From DASPOF01 sp035626155 (lineage in GTDB: Bacteria > Desulfobacterota > Binatia > Binatales > Binataceae): 64,000 nucleotides of DNA. Below the pieces are notes generated by a model that was not told the DNA's origin, searched no databases, and was given only the letters and a program-made list of their open reading frames with translations. Shown here piece by piece: positions 37,810-47,729 of this stretch (the stretch's first letter is position 1; every line of letters begins with the position of its first letter). The stretch covers positions 1-64,000 of the forward strand of contig DASPOF010000089.1 of assembly GCA_035626155.1 (NCBI GenBank), read 5' to 3'. The translations under genes and the position numbers were made by a program.

Positions 37810-38556
37810 GTGAAGGACCTCGACGGCAGGGGAGTCATCGTAACCGGAGCGACCCGCGGAATCGGCCGCGCGATCGCGCTCGAAGCCGCCCGGCGCGGCG
37901 CCAACATCGCCTTCAATTACCTCAAGAGCGAGGATGAGGCCGCGGTGGTCAAGGCGGAAATCGAAAAGCTCGGCGTAAAGGCGCTCGCATTCAAGGTCGA
38001 TGTCGGCGATCTGAAAAACGTGCGCGAGATGGTCAACGCGGCGAAAAAAGAGTTCGGCTCCATCGACGGCCTGGTGAACAACGCCGGTCTCACCCGCGAC
38101 AAGGTCTTCGTGATGATGACCGAGGAGGACTGGAACGACGTCATCCGCACCAACCTGACCGGCGCCTTCAATTTCGCCCGCGCGGCCGTGTTCAACATGA
38201 TGAAGGCCAAGCGCGGCTCGATCCTGAACATCACGTCGGTGAGCGGGCTTATCGGGCTTCCGGGGCAGGTGAATTACTCGGCCTCGAAGGCAGGCCTCAT
38301 CGGGCTAACCAAGGCGCTCGCCAAGGAGGTCGCCCGGCTCAACGTGCGCGTCAATGCGCTCGCGCTCGGATTCATCGAGACCGACATGACCGCTGCGCTG
38401 CGCGAGGAGAATCGCGCGCAGGCGCTCGGGATGATCCCACTCGGACGATTCGGAAAGGTCGATGACGTCGCGCCGATTGCAGCGTTCCTGCTTTCGGACG
38501 CGGCGTCATACATCACCGGCGCGGTCATCCAGGTGGACGGCGGCCTGGCGATGTAG
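37810..38556 (+). CDS. fabG: 3-oxoacyl-ACP reductase, FabG type
   Basis: This NADPH-dependent SDR (248 residues) reduces 3-oxoacyl-ACP in fatty acid elongation. It has the Rossmann GATRGIGRA, NNAG, the catalytic Ser and the Tyr-x3-Lys of NYSASKAGL, and the FabG C-terminal ITGAVIQVDGGLAM. GTG 37810 is chosen because GGAG lies six bases upstream and gives the family start VKDLDGRGVIVTG; a TTG at 37798 would overlap that RBS. With no other fab genes nearby it may serve polyhydroxyalkanoate or another acyl pathway instead. Confidence 0.9.
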   Translation: MKDLDGRGVIVTGATRGIGRAIALEAARRGANIAFNYLKSEDEAAVVKAEIEKLGVKALAFKVDVGDLKNVREMVNAAKKEFGSIDGLVNNAGLTRDKVFVMMTEEDWNDVIRTNLTGAFNFARAAVFNMMKAKRGSILNITSVSGLIGLPGQVNYSASKAGLIGLTKALAKEVARLNVRVNALALGFIETDMTAALREENRAQALGMIPLGRFGKVDDVAPIAAFLLSDAASYITGAVIQVDGGLAM

Positions 38557-38790
38557 GAATCATCCGGGGCTCCCCGGCGAACGCAACCGGATGGTCCGCA
38601 GCGACGCCCCGCAGCGCGCCGCAAGTGCGAGGCCGCCGGAGGCGTGACAGGCGCGCCGCCGATGACGTAATCTGGCGTGCCCCCGCGGCTGTAGATGCGA
38701 GGCGGTCGATCGAACTATAAGGGGAGCCTGGGGCGAGCAGGACAGTGCTCGCGTGGGGCCGCGAAGATCAGCTCGAGAGGAGACTCGGAA

Positions 38791-39678
38791 ATGGCAAAGC
38801 TCAATGGCAAGGTCGCGATCGTCACCGGCGCGAGCCGCGGAATCGGCAAGGCCATCGCGGAATTGTTCGCGAAAGAGGGAGCGCGAGTGATCTGCACCGC
38901 GCGCACGGTCAAGGAAGGAGACCATCCCCTGGAGGGCTCGCTTCAGACAACCGTCGCCGGGATCAAAGCCGCGGGCGGCGATGCGACCCCGATCGCGTGC
39001 GACGTATCGAACGAGGCGGAGCTCGAAAAGCTCGTCGCTGACACCAAGAAAATCTATGGTCCCTGCGACGTGCTGGTGAACAATGCCGCGCTCACCTACT
39101 TCATCCCGGTCAAGGATTTTCCGCCCCGGCGATGGGCGAGGTCGTTCGCGGTCAACGTCCACGCGCCGTTCATCTTGAGCCATCTCGTGCTGCCCGACAT
39201 GATCGAGCGCAAAGCGGGCGCGATCGTTAATATCTCGTCGGGAGCGGCGATCGGTCCCGGCCGCGGGCCATACAAGCCGGCGGTGATGCGCGGAGGGACC
39301 TGCTACGGCGCCGAGAAGGCCGCGCTCGAACGCTTCACCCAGGGACTCGCCGAAGAGGTCTATGAGTACGGAATCTCCGTGACGTGTCTGTCGCCGTCCG
39401 AGGTCGTCGTAACGCCCGGCACCGTGTATCACCACCTGGTCAGCTCGCCGAAGGAAGGCGAGCCGGTCGATTACATGGCGATCGCGACGCTGGTGCTTGC
39501 AACCGAGCCGCTCGACAAAGTGACCGGCTGGGTGACCTACAGCCAGGAGCTGATGAAGCAGTACAAGATGCTCGACAAGGCGACGGGAATCGGAGTGGAC
39601 TTCCCCGGCAGCGGATACTCAAGGATGGCGGCGAACGTGACGATTCCGCTGCGCCGGGCGAGGTCTCAGTCGGAGTAA
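38791..39678 (+). CDS. Short-chain dehydrogenase/reductase
   Basis: The 295-residue SDR has the cofactor motif TGASRGIGKA, NNAA, the catalytic Ser (NISSGAA) and Tyr-x3-Lys (YGAEKAAL). Relative to classical SDRs it is about 45 residues longer at the C terminus (TYSQELMKQYKML..), seen in some alcohol dehydrogenases of steroid or terpene catabolism. ATG 38791 follows a GAGGAGA RBS. The ~234-base stretch between fabG and this gene holds only GC-rich repeats and no other gene that I can see. The substrate is unknown. Confidence 0.88.
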   Translation: MAKLNGKVAIVTGASRGIGKAIAELFAKEGARVICTARTVKEGDHPLEGSLQTTVAGIKAAGGDATPIACDVSNEAELEKLVADTKKIYGPCDVLVNNAALTYFIPVKDFPPRRWARSFAVNVHAPFILSHLVLPDMIERKAGAIVNISSGAAIGPGRGPYKPAVMRGGTCYGAEKAALERFTQGLAEEVYEYGISVTCLSPSEVVVTPGTVYHHLVSSPKEGEPVDYMAIATLVLATEPLDKVTGWVTYSQELMKQYKMLDKATGIGVDFPGSGYSRMAANVTIPLRRARSQSE

Positions 39679-39705
39679 ATCGGACCGCCGGGATGCGCCG
39701 CTCGC

Positions 39706-42700
39706 TCAGGCAGCCTGCGGGATTTTGAGCGAGATGACGCGCGAGATGCCGGGGCGATCCATCGTGATGCCGTGGATATGATCGGCGCGCTGCATCGTGC
39801 GCTGATTGTGCGTGATCACGATGAATTGCGAGCGCTGCTTCAACTCCGATACGAGCGAGGTGAACGCGGCCAGGCTGAACTCGTCGAGCGGCGCATCGAC
39901 CTCGTCCATCACGCAGAACGGACTCGGGTTCAGCAGAAACAGCGAGAACACCAGCGCCAGCGCTGACAGCGCCTTCTCACCGCCCGAGAGCAGCCCGATC
40001 TCCTTGACCTTCTTTCCCGCCGGCTGAACCAGGATGTTCACGCCGGCTTCGAGGATGTCGCCGGATTCGACCAGCTCAAGGCGCGCCTTGCCGCCGCGCA
40101 GGAGCTTGGGGAACAGCTCGGCGAAGTTACGCTGAGCGCCCTCGAACGTCTCGGCGAAGCGCTTGCGCGCCTCGCGGTTCAGCTTCGTGATGGTCTGGCT
40201 GAGATCGTGGACCGCGGTTTCGAGGTCGGCCTTCTCACGGCCCAGCGTGGCGGCGCGCTCCTCGAGTTCCTGGACCTCGCTCTGGGCGGCGAGATTGACC
40301 TCGCCGATCCGCTCGGCGCGCGCGCGCAGCTCGACGAGCCGCTGCTCGTCGGCGGCCGGGTCGCGGCCCGCAAGCGCCGCCACCAGCTCCGCCGCGACCT
40401 CATCGAAGGCGGCGCTGAATTTCTCGGCAAAACCGCGCGCGAGTTCCTCGCTTAGCGTGCGAGCGCGCTCGCGCCTGAGCCCGCACTCGGTCGCGTCAGC
40501 TTCGATTTGGGAAAGGGCATCGCTCGAGCGCTTATGCTCCGCGCGGCGCGATTCGAGTTCCTCCTCGCGGGCGACAGATTCCGCGCGAAGGCGCGCGGCG
40601 GATGCGGCCAGCTCGGATTCCCGCGCGCGCGCGATCTCATCCTGCTCCGCGATCTTTTTCAGCTCGGAATCGAATTCCGCGCGCTCGCCTCGCGCGCGCT
40701 CCAGGCTGCGGCGGTTCTCGCCGATTTGGCCTTCGAGATGGTTGGCGGTTTCGACTGCATGGCGGAAATCGCGATCGAGCGCCTCCAGGTGCGACTTGCG
40801 CGCCTCGACGCGCGATGCGGCCTCCATCACGGCGGCGGCAAGCTCCTCGGCGGCCGCGCGCCTTTGCGCGAACTCATCGCGCAGCGCGGCCAGCCGCGCG
40901 CGCGCATCCTGCTCGGCTACCGCGAGCTGCTCCAGGCGCGTGTTGGACGCAACCACCAGCTCGGCGATTTCGTCCATGCGCCGGCGCGCGCCGCTTGCCT
41001 GCGCCTGCGCGAGCGCCTGTGTCTGGCGGGCGCGCGCGAGCGCATCCCTGCGCTCGCCCACGATCCGTTCGGCCTCGCGGGCGCGATGGCGCGCATCGCC
41101 GAGCGCGGACTCCGCGCGCTCGCGCGCGTCGCGCATCGCATCGAATCGCTCGGCGGCCGCACGATGCTGTTCCTGGGCGCGCGCGAGTTCCCGCGCCGCC
41201 GCATCCGGCGCCGCATCCTGCCGCTGGCCCGACGCCGTATCCTCCTCGCCGCTCCCGCCCCGAATCATTCGCCCCGGCAGCAGAAGGTCCCCATCGCGGG
41301 TGACGAAGAGCGTGCCGTGGCCGTTGAGGTTCGATGCGGCAAGGGCGGAATCGAGGTCATCGGCCAGCAACACGTGGCCGAGGAACTGTTCGGCGACCGG
41401 CTGGAAGCGCGGATCGATGTCGAGCATCTCCACCAGCCGGCCCGCGATCCCGGGCGCCTCGACCGAGGGATGCGCCTGCACTGCGGCATCGGGCGCCTGC
41501 ACGAAACTGAGTTTTCCCGAGCGGGTCTCTTTCAGAATTTCGATCGCGCGAAGCGCAAAGTAAGGCGACTCCACGATCACCGCCTCGAGCTCATCGCCCA
41601 AGACCGCGCGCAACGCGGGCGCGAGTTTCTCGGACGCCTTCACCACGTCGCGCAGCCAGGTCGGATCGGCGCTCGGACGATCGCCATTGAGTGATGCGAG
41701 CACGGTGCGCAGCCGCGCGTCGGCCTGGACGGCGGCGCTGTCGCTCAAGCCGGCGCCAGGTTCCTCCGGCGCGGGGCCGAGCGCCGCGATTCGCGCCGCG
41801 AGATGCTCCATCGCGGTGCGCGCCTCGACTTCGTGCTCGGCGGCCTCGCGGTCGGCCGCCTCGAAGGCGCCGACTCGTTCGCGGCAGGTCTCGAGTTCCT
41901 GTTCGGATGCGCGCATCAGCTCGGCCGCCATCCCGGTTTCCGCACCGAGCGCCGGCGCGCTGCTCTCGGAGGCGGCCAGACGCTCCTCGAGTTCGGCGCG
42001 CTCCCCGGTCAGATCGCCGAGCCGGCCGCGGACCACTGCACCCTCGCGCACGATGTCGGACAGCTCGTCCTTGAGGTCCTCGGCGCGCCGCTCGGCATCG
42101 CGGACCAGCTTGCGCGCCGCTTCCAGGCGGGCGGAGAGATCCGCAAGCGCCTGCGGGCTTGCGTCATCGCCGCCCGCCGACTCGCGGGCAAGCCGCGCGC
42201 CGGTCGCCGCGCGCGCCGCACGCGCGAGCACCGCCTTCTGTTCGAGTTCCGTGATTCGCGCGGCGAGCAACGGCTCCAGCTCGCTTACCGAGCGAAGCCG
42301 CCGCTCGAGGAATTCGCGGGTGCGCGCGCGTTCGGCCGCTCCTGCATGAAGATTTTCAAGCTCGCGCTCGGCGGAGGAGAGGTCCCCGCGCGCAGAATGG
42401 GCTGCCGATGCTGCCGCTTCAACTCCGGATTGCAACTCGGCGATCGCCCGGCGGGCCGCGTCGATGGCGGCTTTGAGTTCCCCTTCGCGCGCGGTTTGCG
42501 CCGCAAGTTCCTCGCGCTGCTCGATCAGCCGGCGCGCGGCCGCGAGCCGCTCCAGCTCGGAAAGTTCCGCCTTGATTATGCGGTAGGTCTCGGCGCGCTT
42601 GGCCTGGCGGCGCGCGTAGCTCAGTTGCCGCTCGATTTCGGCGAGCACGTCGTTGAGGCGCGCTAGGTTTTCCTTCACGCGTTCGAGCTTGCGCTCGGAG

Positions 42701-43239
42701 ATCTCGCGCCGTCCCTTGAAGAGCGACAGCCCGGCGGCCTCCTCGATCATCGAGCGCAACTCCTGCGGCTTGGCCTGGATGATCTCCTCGATGCGGCCCT
42801 GCTCGATGAGCGCGTAGCCGCGGCTGTGGATTTGCGCGGCCATGAAGAACTCGGTGATGTCCTTGAGGCGGCAGGGGATCTTGTTGAGCAGGTATTCGGA
42901 CTCGCCCGACCGATAGACCCGCCGCGTCACCGCGACCTCGCTCAGCGCGGAGTATGGATCGGGAAGCTGATTCAGCTCATCAGCCTCGAGCACGAGCGAA
43001 ATCTCGGCCATCCCGGCGGCGGGATTCGACTCGTTGCCCGTGTAGATGAGGTCCTCGGTGGTTTTGCCGCGCAGCCGGGTCGGCGCCTGTTCGCCGAGTA
43101 CCCAACGGATTGCGTCCACCACGTTCGACTTGCCACAGCCGTTGGGCCCGACCACCGCGGTGATGCCGGGGGCGAAAGTTATCGTCGTGGGATCGAGAAA
43201 GGACTTGAAGCCTACTAACTCAAGGCTCTTGAGACGCAT
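39706..43239 (-). CDS. smc: Chromosome segregation protein SMC
   Basis: SMC is the long coiled-coil ATPase that organises the chromosome with ScpA/ScpB. The 1177-residue protein has Walker A GPNGCGKS (31-38), two coiled-coil arms flanking a hinge (around 510-620, with LRAVLGDELEAVIVES) and the C-terminal LSGGEKALSALALVFSLFLL signature with Walker B FCVMDEVDAPLDE. Length is typical. ScpA/ScpB are not in the window. Several long antisense frames over it are shadows of the GC-rich coiled coil. Confidence 0.97.
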   Translation of the reverse strand: MRLKSLELVGFKSFLDPTTITFAPGITAVVGPNGCGKSNVVDAIRWVLGEQAPTRLRGKTTEDLIYTGNESNPAAGMAEISLVLEADELNQLPDPYSALSEVAVTRRVYRSGESEYLLNKIPCRLKDITEFFMAAQIHSRGYALIEQGRIEEIIQAKPQELRSMIEEAAGLSLFKGRREISERKLERVKENLARLNDVLAEIERQLSYARRQAKRAETYRIIKAELSELERLAAARRLIEQREELAAQTAREGELKAAIDAARRAIAELQSGVEAAASAAHSARGDLSSAERELENLHAGAAERARTREFLERRLRSVSELEPLLAARITELEQKAVLARAARAATGARLARESAGGDDASPQALADLSARLEAARKLVRDAERRAEDLKDELSDIVREGAVVRGRLGDLTGERAELEERLAASESSAPALGAETGMAAELMRASEQELETCRERVGAFEAADREAAEHEVEARTAMEHLAARIAALGPAPEEPGAGLSDSAAVQADARLRTVLASLNGDRPSADPTWLRDVVKASEKLAPALRAVLGDELEAVIVESPYFALRAIEILKETRSGKLSFVQAPDAAVQAHPSVEAPGIAGRLVEMLDIDPRFQPVAEQFLGHVLLADDLDSALAASNLNGHGTLFVTRDGDLLLPGRMIRGGSGEEDTASGQRQDAAPDAAARELARAQEQHRAAAERFDAMRDARERAESALGDARHRAREAERIVGERRDALARARQTQALAQAQASGARRRMDEIAELVVASNTRLEQLAVAEQDARARLAALRDEFAQRRAAAEELAAAVMEAASRVEARKSHLEALDRDFRHAVETANHLEGQIGENRRSLERARGERAEFDSELKKIAEQDEIARARESELAASAARLRAESVAREEELESRRAEHKRSSDALSQIEADATECGLRRERARTLSEELARGFAEKFSAAFDEVAAELVAALAGRDPAADEQRLVELRARAERIGEVNLAAQSEVQELEERAATLGREKADLETAVHDLSQTITKLNREARKRFAETFEGAQRNFAELFPKLLRGGKARLELVESGDILEAGVNILVQPAGKKVKEIGLLSGGEKALSALALVFSLFLLNPSPFCVMDEVDAPLDEFSLAAFTSLVSELKQRSQFIVITHNQRTMQRADHIHGITMDRPGISRVISLKIPQAA

Positions 43240-43381
43240 GCCGCCATCGCCTCCACCACACCACCGCGCTCCGGGAGTTTATCCCGGAGTTATTCCGCAC
43301 GATCAATGCTGCCCTACGATAGCAGGTTCTCCAGGCGATTTCGCCTGGTCCGATCGCATTCGCGGGCAGCTATGGACCCTT

Positions 43382-44029
43382 CTAATCCTGAATCAGCTCC
43401 GTATTCCAGTATGCACTATCGACCTGCGAAAGGAACGGCATCCATTCGCGATAGCGCCTGAGGCTGAACATGTCGGAGCTGAATGGCGTCCACTCGGGGC
43501 GGTGCGGCCTGCGCACCAGCGCCATCGCGGCCTCCTCCGGCGTGCGCCCGCCCTTCCTGCGATTGCACCGGTGGCACGAGCACACGATGTTTTCCCACGT
43601 GGAGGTGCCGCCGCGCGATCGCGGAATCACGTGATCGAGGTTGAGGTCGGTGCGCGGCAGCCGCTTGCCGCAATACTGGCAGGTGTTGTTGTCGCGCGCG
43701 AAGATGTTGAAGCGCGAAAACCGCACGTGGCGCTTCGGAACCCGCTCGTACGCGATCAGCAGCAACACCCGCGGGACCCGGATGACCCCGCCCACGGTGC
43801 CGAGGCGCTCGTGGTGGATTTCGACGGACAGGTCGCGCCAGCTTTGGAAATCGAAGGTCCGGTATTGCTCATCGACCGCCCGCGCGATTCCCTGGTAAAG
43901 CAGCGCGAAGGCGCGTTTTACCGAGGTGACATGCACCGGCAGGTAAGACCGGTTCAGCACCAGCACCTTGCTGTTAAGCAGGGCAGAACCCGGGAGCGGA
44001 ACCGCCGCAACGTCGGCCGCCAAGCTCAT
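43382..44029 (-). CDS. HNH endonuclease family protein
   Basis: The 215-residue protein has a C-terminal HNH domain with zinc ligands CQYC and CSCHRC around LDHVIPRSRGGTSTWENIV, where the His, Asn and His of the ββα-metal site are visible. The N-terminal part (VLVLNRSYLPVHVTSVKRAFALLYQGIARAVD) is shared by a large group of chromosomal HNH proteins that are not clearly linked to mobile DNA. ATG 44029 gives the family start. It lies upstream of smc (about 140 bases) and is divergent from the RNase E/G gene. Confidence 0.88.
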   Translation of the reverse strand: MSLAADVAAVPLPGSALLNSKVLVLNRSYLPVHVTSVKRAFALLYQGIARAVDEQYRTFDFQSWRDLSVEIHHERLGTVGGVIRVPRVLLLIAYERVPKRHVRFSRFNIFARDNNTCQYCGKRLPRTDLNLDHVIPRSRGGTSTWENIVCSCHRCNRRKGGRTPEEAAMALVRRPHRPEWTPFSSDMFSLRRYREWMPFLSQVDSAYWNTELIQD

Positions 44030-44279
44030 CAAGAAAGAGCTAACGGCCCCTGAGGTCCAAGTCAAGGCGGACGACCGTGAAATGTTAGTGATTTCGCGAG
44101 GTTCCGAGAGCGCCTTGCGCAAGCCGGCTCGCCGCCCGTATGATCACGCGGGAGGTTGCGGGCGTGGCGGTGACATCGTCTGTCGGCGGTCGGTGGCGCT
44201 CAGGGCAATAGCCCGGCTATCCGTAGTGCGGCACGCGATCGTCTGAAAGCGCGATACAACGACTTAGAAGACACAGCAA

Positions 44280-45908
44280 GTGAGACGCGAAATTGTAATC
44301 AACGCATCCGCGATGGAAGTGCGGGTGGCGCTGCTCGAAGATGGTTCGCTCGCGGAGTTCTACCTTGAGCGCAACTCGCACCGGAGCCTGGTCGGAAATA
44401 TCTACAAAGGAAAAGTGACCCGCGTGCTGCCCGGGATGCAGGCGGCGTTCGTCGATATCGGGCTCGAGAAGGCGGGCTTCCTTCACGTGTCCGATTTCCG
44501 CGACCCGCGCGAGGTGCTGAGCTCGGTCGCCGATGTGACCGGCGAAGAGGACGTCGAGACCGACGAGGCCGGGCCGCCGCCCGCCGCGCCGATTCCAGAA
44601 ACCGTGCAGGAGGGCGCTGCCGAGACCGCAATCGAACCGTCCGCGCCCGAGGGGCGGCGCCCGCGCCGCCGCCATCAGCGTCACCGCAGCCGCCTCCCTA
44701 TCGAGCAGCAGCTCCGGCGCGGGCAGGAGATCATCGTCCAGATCGCCAAGGAGCCGATGGGCACCAAGGGAGCGCGCCTGACTTCCGCGATTTCGCTCCC
44801 CGGGCGATACCTGGTTTGCACGCCGACCAGCGACCATCTGGGCGTATCGCGCCGGATAGCGAGCGCGGAGGAACGCGCGCGGCTTCGCGACCTGATCACC
44901 GAGCTGCGCCCGCCCCAGACCGGATTCATCGTGCGCACCGCGTGCGAGGGATTGAGCCGCCGTGAAATCCAGCGCGACATCGCGTTCCTTACCAAGCTCT
45001 GGTCCTCGATCGTGGCCAAGCAGGAGACCGCTGCGCCCGCCTCGATTCTCTACGGTGAACCCGACGTTGCGGTGCGCACCGTGCGCGACCTCTTCTCGAG
45101 CGAGGTCGAGCGGCTGTGGTGCGACGAGCAGGCCACTTACGGACGAATCGTCCAGTTCGTGCAGACCTACATGCCGCGGCTGCGCTCGCGCGTGGTCCTG
45201 TACGACGAGCCCGAGCCGATCTTCACCCGCTTCGATATCGACAGCCAGATCGAGCGCGCGCTCGACCGCAAGGTCTGGCTCAAATCGGGCGGCTACCTGG
45301 TCTTCGATCAGGCCGAGGCGCTCACCGCGATCGATGTGAACACCGGCCGCTTTGTCGGCAAGCGCAGCCAGGACGAGACCATACTCAAGACCAACCTTGA
45401 GGCGGTCGATGAGATCGTAAAGCAACTGCGCCTGCGCAACATCGGCGGGATCATCATCGTCGATTTGATCGACATGGCCCGCGAGGCCGACCGCAAGCGC
45501 GTGAGCGAGGCGCTCGCGGTGGCGCTCAGGCGCGACAAGGCGCGTACCTCCGCGCTCAAAATCTCCGAACTCGGCCTTGTGCAGATGACGCGCAAGCGCA
45601 CCCGCGAGAGCCTCGAGGCCTTGCTCACGGAGCAATGCCCGCGATGCCTGGGACGGCGCGTGGTCAAGTCCGTCCCGACGCTGGCCGCCGAGGTGCTGCG
45701 CGGGATTTACCAGGAGGCGAAGCGCCATCCCGGGGGCGAGATGATCATCGTCCGGCTGAACCCCGAAGTCGCGCGCCATCTCTACGATCACGGCGCGAAA
45801 GACCTCGCGAGGCTGGAACAGAAGCTCTCGATGAAAGTCGTATTGCGGTCCAAGGAAGGCATCGAACCCGGCGCCTTCGAACTCGCGCAGGAACCCGCCG
45901 CGGCCTGA
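44280..45908 (+). CDS. Ribonuclease E/G family protein
   Basis: This endoribonuclease acts in mRNA decay and rRNA processing. The 542-residue protein has the N-terminal S1 domain (VGNIYKGKVTRVLPGMQAAFVDIGLEKAGFLHVSD), the DNase I-like catalytic Asp352 (IDVNTGRFVG) and Asp395 (IIIVDLIDM), and the Zn-link CPRC. The C-terminal scaffold of RNase E is absent, so it is RNase G-like. An insertion in the S1 domain (residues 85-138) runs from an acidic/Pro-rich stretch to a strongly basic RRPRRRHQRHRSR. The start is GTG 44280 with a weak RBS. Confidence 0.95.
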   Translation: MRREIVINASAMEVRVALLEDGSLAEFYLERNSHRSLVGNIYKGKVTRVLPGMQAAFVDIGLEKAGFLHVSDFRDPREVLSSVADVTGEEDVETDEAGPPPAAPIPETVQEGAAETAIEPSAPEGRRPRRRHQRHRSRLPIEQQLRRGQEIIVQIAKEPMGTKGARLTSAISLPGRYLVCTPTSDHLGVSRRIASAEERARLRDLITELRPPQTGFIVRTACEGLSRREIQRDIAFLTKLWSSIVAKQETAAPASILYGEPDVAVRTVRDLFSSEVERLWCDEQATYGRIVQFVQTYMPRLRSRVVLYDEPEPIFTRFDIDSQIERALDRKVWLKSGGYLVFDQAEALTAIDVNTGRFVGKRSQDETILKTNLEAVDEIVKQLRLRNIGGIIIVDLIDMAREADRKRVSEALAVALRRDKARTSALKISELGLVQMTRKRTRESLEALLTEQCPRCLGRRVVKSVPTLAAEVLRGIYQEAKRHPGGEMIIVRLNPEVARHLYDHGAKDLARLEQKLSMKVVLRSKEGIEPGAFELAQEPAAA

Positions 45909-45961
45909 AAATCACCGCATCGCCCGTCAAAATCGCGGCCAATCGCCCGTGCAACGGGAGT

Positions 45962-46009
45962 GCTCCGATGCCGTCGATCGGAGCTTGGCTGACACATGGA
46001 TGTGTCAGC
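45962..46009 (+). terminator. Two hairpins downstream of the RNase E/G gene
   Basis: The first is GCTCCGAT/ATCGGAGC with a 7-base loop (45962-45984), the second GCTGACACA/TGTGTCAGC with a TGGA loop (45988-46009). Neither has a T-run, so they are candidate Rho-assisted or mRNA-end structures. The remaining ~160 bases to the next gene contain more weak inverted repeats. Confidence 0.4.
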
Positions 46010-46172
46010 GGAGTGCCATCGGCGATGGAAAAATCTCGACTATCGGATGGCCCGCAGGTTGCTTAAGCACACAATGTTTTATAGGCCGCGTGACTTCTGA
46101 CGTTCCGGCACACCTCGGGAACGGGGGACCGGAATGCAGTCGGACGCGGATGTTTGCGTTTGGGATTGACCC

Positions 46173-46670
46173 GTGGAAAGCCTCGCCAGATCGGTCCTCA
46201 AGGTCATCGGCGCGGTGGCCGGTATTGGCGCTCTGGCATTCATTGCGCTGTTCGTCCGGGTGCTGATGGATGAGCATGCGCTCGACCGCGAGAGCCGGGA
46301 ATTCGCGGATCATTCCGCGCTCGCAATCCTCACCGGATGGAAGGAGCAGGCGCTCGTCGATCGGGGGAGCGATCAATTCAAGTTGGCGACTCGATCGAAC
46401 GCCCAGATCGATCGAATGTTCGCGCGATGGCGCCGGCTGGGCGAGCTGGAAAAGTACGACGGCTCGACCGGGAAAGCCTCGATCCATCTGACCCCCGATG
46501 CGAAGGCGGTCGTGACCGCAAGCTATGTGGGCAAGGCGGACTTTCGCCACGGCTCAGCCGAAGTCCGCATCTCTCTCATCCAGCAGGACGGCGAGTGGCG
46601 GATTTTGGGCTTCGGCATCTATCCGGTGGCGGCCACCGCCGATTCGAACGTTCGCCCACCCGACCTTTAG
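46173..46670 (+). CDS. Small membrane-anchored protein of unknown function
   Basis: The 165-residue protein starts at GTG 46173 and has one N-terminal transmembrane helix (about residues 8-31, VLKVIGAVAGIGALAFIALFVRVLM). The rest is soluble, with alternating strands (KASIHLTPDAKAVVTASYVGKADFRHGSAEVRISLIQQDGEWRILGFGIYPV) reminiscent of NTF2-like or DUF4864-type periplasmic domains. I do not recognise the family. The long leader (264 bases after rne/rng) holds hairpins. Its stop is 40 bases from the convergent ParB-like gene. Confidence 0.65.
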   Translation: MESLARSVLKVIGAVAGIGALAFIALFVRVLMDEHALDRESREFADHSALAILTGWKEQALVDRGSDQFKLATRSNAQIDRMFARWRRLGELEKYDGSTGKASIHLTPDAKAVVTASYVGKADFRHGSAEVRISLIQQDGEWRILGFGIYPVAATADSNVRPPDL

Positions 46671-46710
46671 CCGCGGCGGGAATCGCGCCGGTCCTCCCGC
46701 GCGCCGACGG

Positions 46711-47628
46711 TCAGCTCGGCTCGGCCGCGGATGCGGCGGCGACCTGGGCCGCAGCCTGAATCTGGCCGAAGTGGATCTTGCCGAGGTCGAACTCCTCGAG
46801 CGCCTTGATTAGCGAGTTCAGCGCGGTCTTGCAGGGCGGGAGGGTCTTGCGCGCTCGCGAAAGCGGATTGCATCGCGCGACGATGAAATTCTTGAGATAC
46901 GGGTGGACCAGTCCGCGCTTGCGTCCGCGCACAACCAGGTCCGCCAGGATTTTGTCGGCGCGCTCGACTTGCCCGGCGCGCTCGTCGCGCTCCTCGAACG
47001 CATCCTTGAGCGGCTTGGCGAGGAACGTATCGACGCGGCTCAGAATCGGCGCGTAGGCGCCGCCCGAGAACTTCGGCGTGCGATCGTAAGAGATCCCGAG
47101 CGTGATGAAGTGGGCGCGCTCGAACTCGAATGCGAAATCCTTCTCCGGCGAGCGCGGATGCTCCTCCGCCCGCGCGCGGTACATCCTGATCACCTCCAGC
47201 GACTTGTCCCTGAGGTTGTGCGCCTTCTCGGTGTTGAGCGCGAGAATCTGGAAGGCGACCTCTGATTCCGGAATCACGATCGCGGGGATCGTCTTCGCGC
47301 CCGCCTTGGCGGCCGCGGCGCGGCGATGGTTCCCGTTGGGAGTCCAGTAGATGTCGCCCGCGCGCACGGCGACGATCGGCTCGGTGTAGCGGTCGAGCTT
47401 CTTCATCACCTCGACCATGCGCTTCAAGTGCGCGGGCGAAAGGTCGCGCTGATAAGGCGTGGGCTGCACCTTCGCGAGCGGCAGCAGCGCGAAGACGTGC
47501 CAGTGGCCGCCCACCGGCTCCTGGAACGCGGCGAGCGCCGCACCGCCATCGATGTCGATCGCCTCGGCAAGCTGCTGCACCGGCGCAGGAAGTTTCGCAT
47601 CGTGGGGCGCGATCGCGATATCCGCCAT
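46711..47628 (-). CDS. Orphan ParB-like nuclease-domain protein
   Basis: The 305-residue protein has a ParB N-terminal fold: FALLPLAKVQPTPYQRDLSPAHLKRMVEVMKKL, then YWTPNGNHRRAAAAKAGAKTIPAIVI, where NGNHRRAAA replaces the GERRxxA CTP-binding motif of chromosomal ParB. The rest is helical and charged, with no helix-turn-helix that I can identify. No ParA gene and no parS-like repeats are adjacent, so it is not an ordinary partition protein. ATG 47628 is the first Met of the domain; the very long upstream frame is a shadow of the MMPL gene. It lies downstream of the exporter gene. Confidence 0.8.
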   Translation of the reverse strand: MADIAIAPHDAKLPAPVQQLAEAIDIDGGAALAAFQEPVGGHWHVFALLPLAKVQPTPYQRDLSPAHLKRMVEVMKKLDRYTEPIVAVRAGDIYWTPNGNHRRAAAAKAGAKTIPAIVIPESEVAFQILALNTEKAHNLRDKSLEVIRMYRARAEEHPRSPEKDFAFEFERAHFITLGISYDRTPKFSGGAYAPILSRVDTFLAKPLKDAFEERDERAGQVERADKILADLVVRGRKRGLVHPYLKNFIVARCNPLSRARKTLPPCKTALNSLIKALEEFDLGKIHFGQIQAAAQVAAASAAEPS

Positions 47629-47729
47629 ATCAAAGATTTGTAGTGTAACGGCGCGGCTCGCGCCAACCCGTGCCGATAGCCGCGCGGCCGCGAACTGGCC
47701 GGCGCGGGACCGCCGGAGCGCACTGCCGG

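Noticed and set aside
46076..46172. Riboswitch (c-di-AMP or c-di-GMP type) before the 46173 gene
   Set aside because: Some G-rich and hairpin segments are present but conserved cores of those classes could not be matched.
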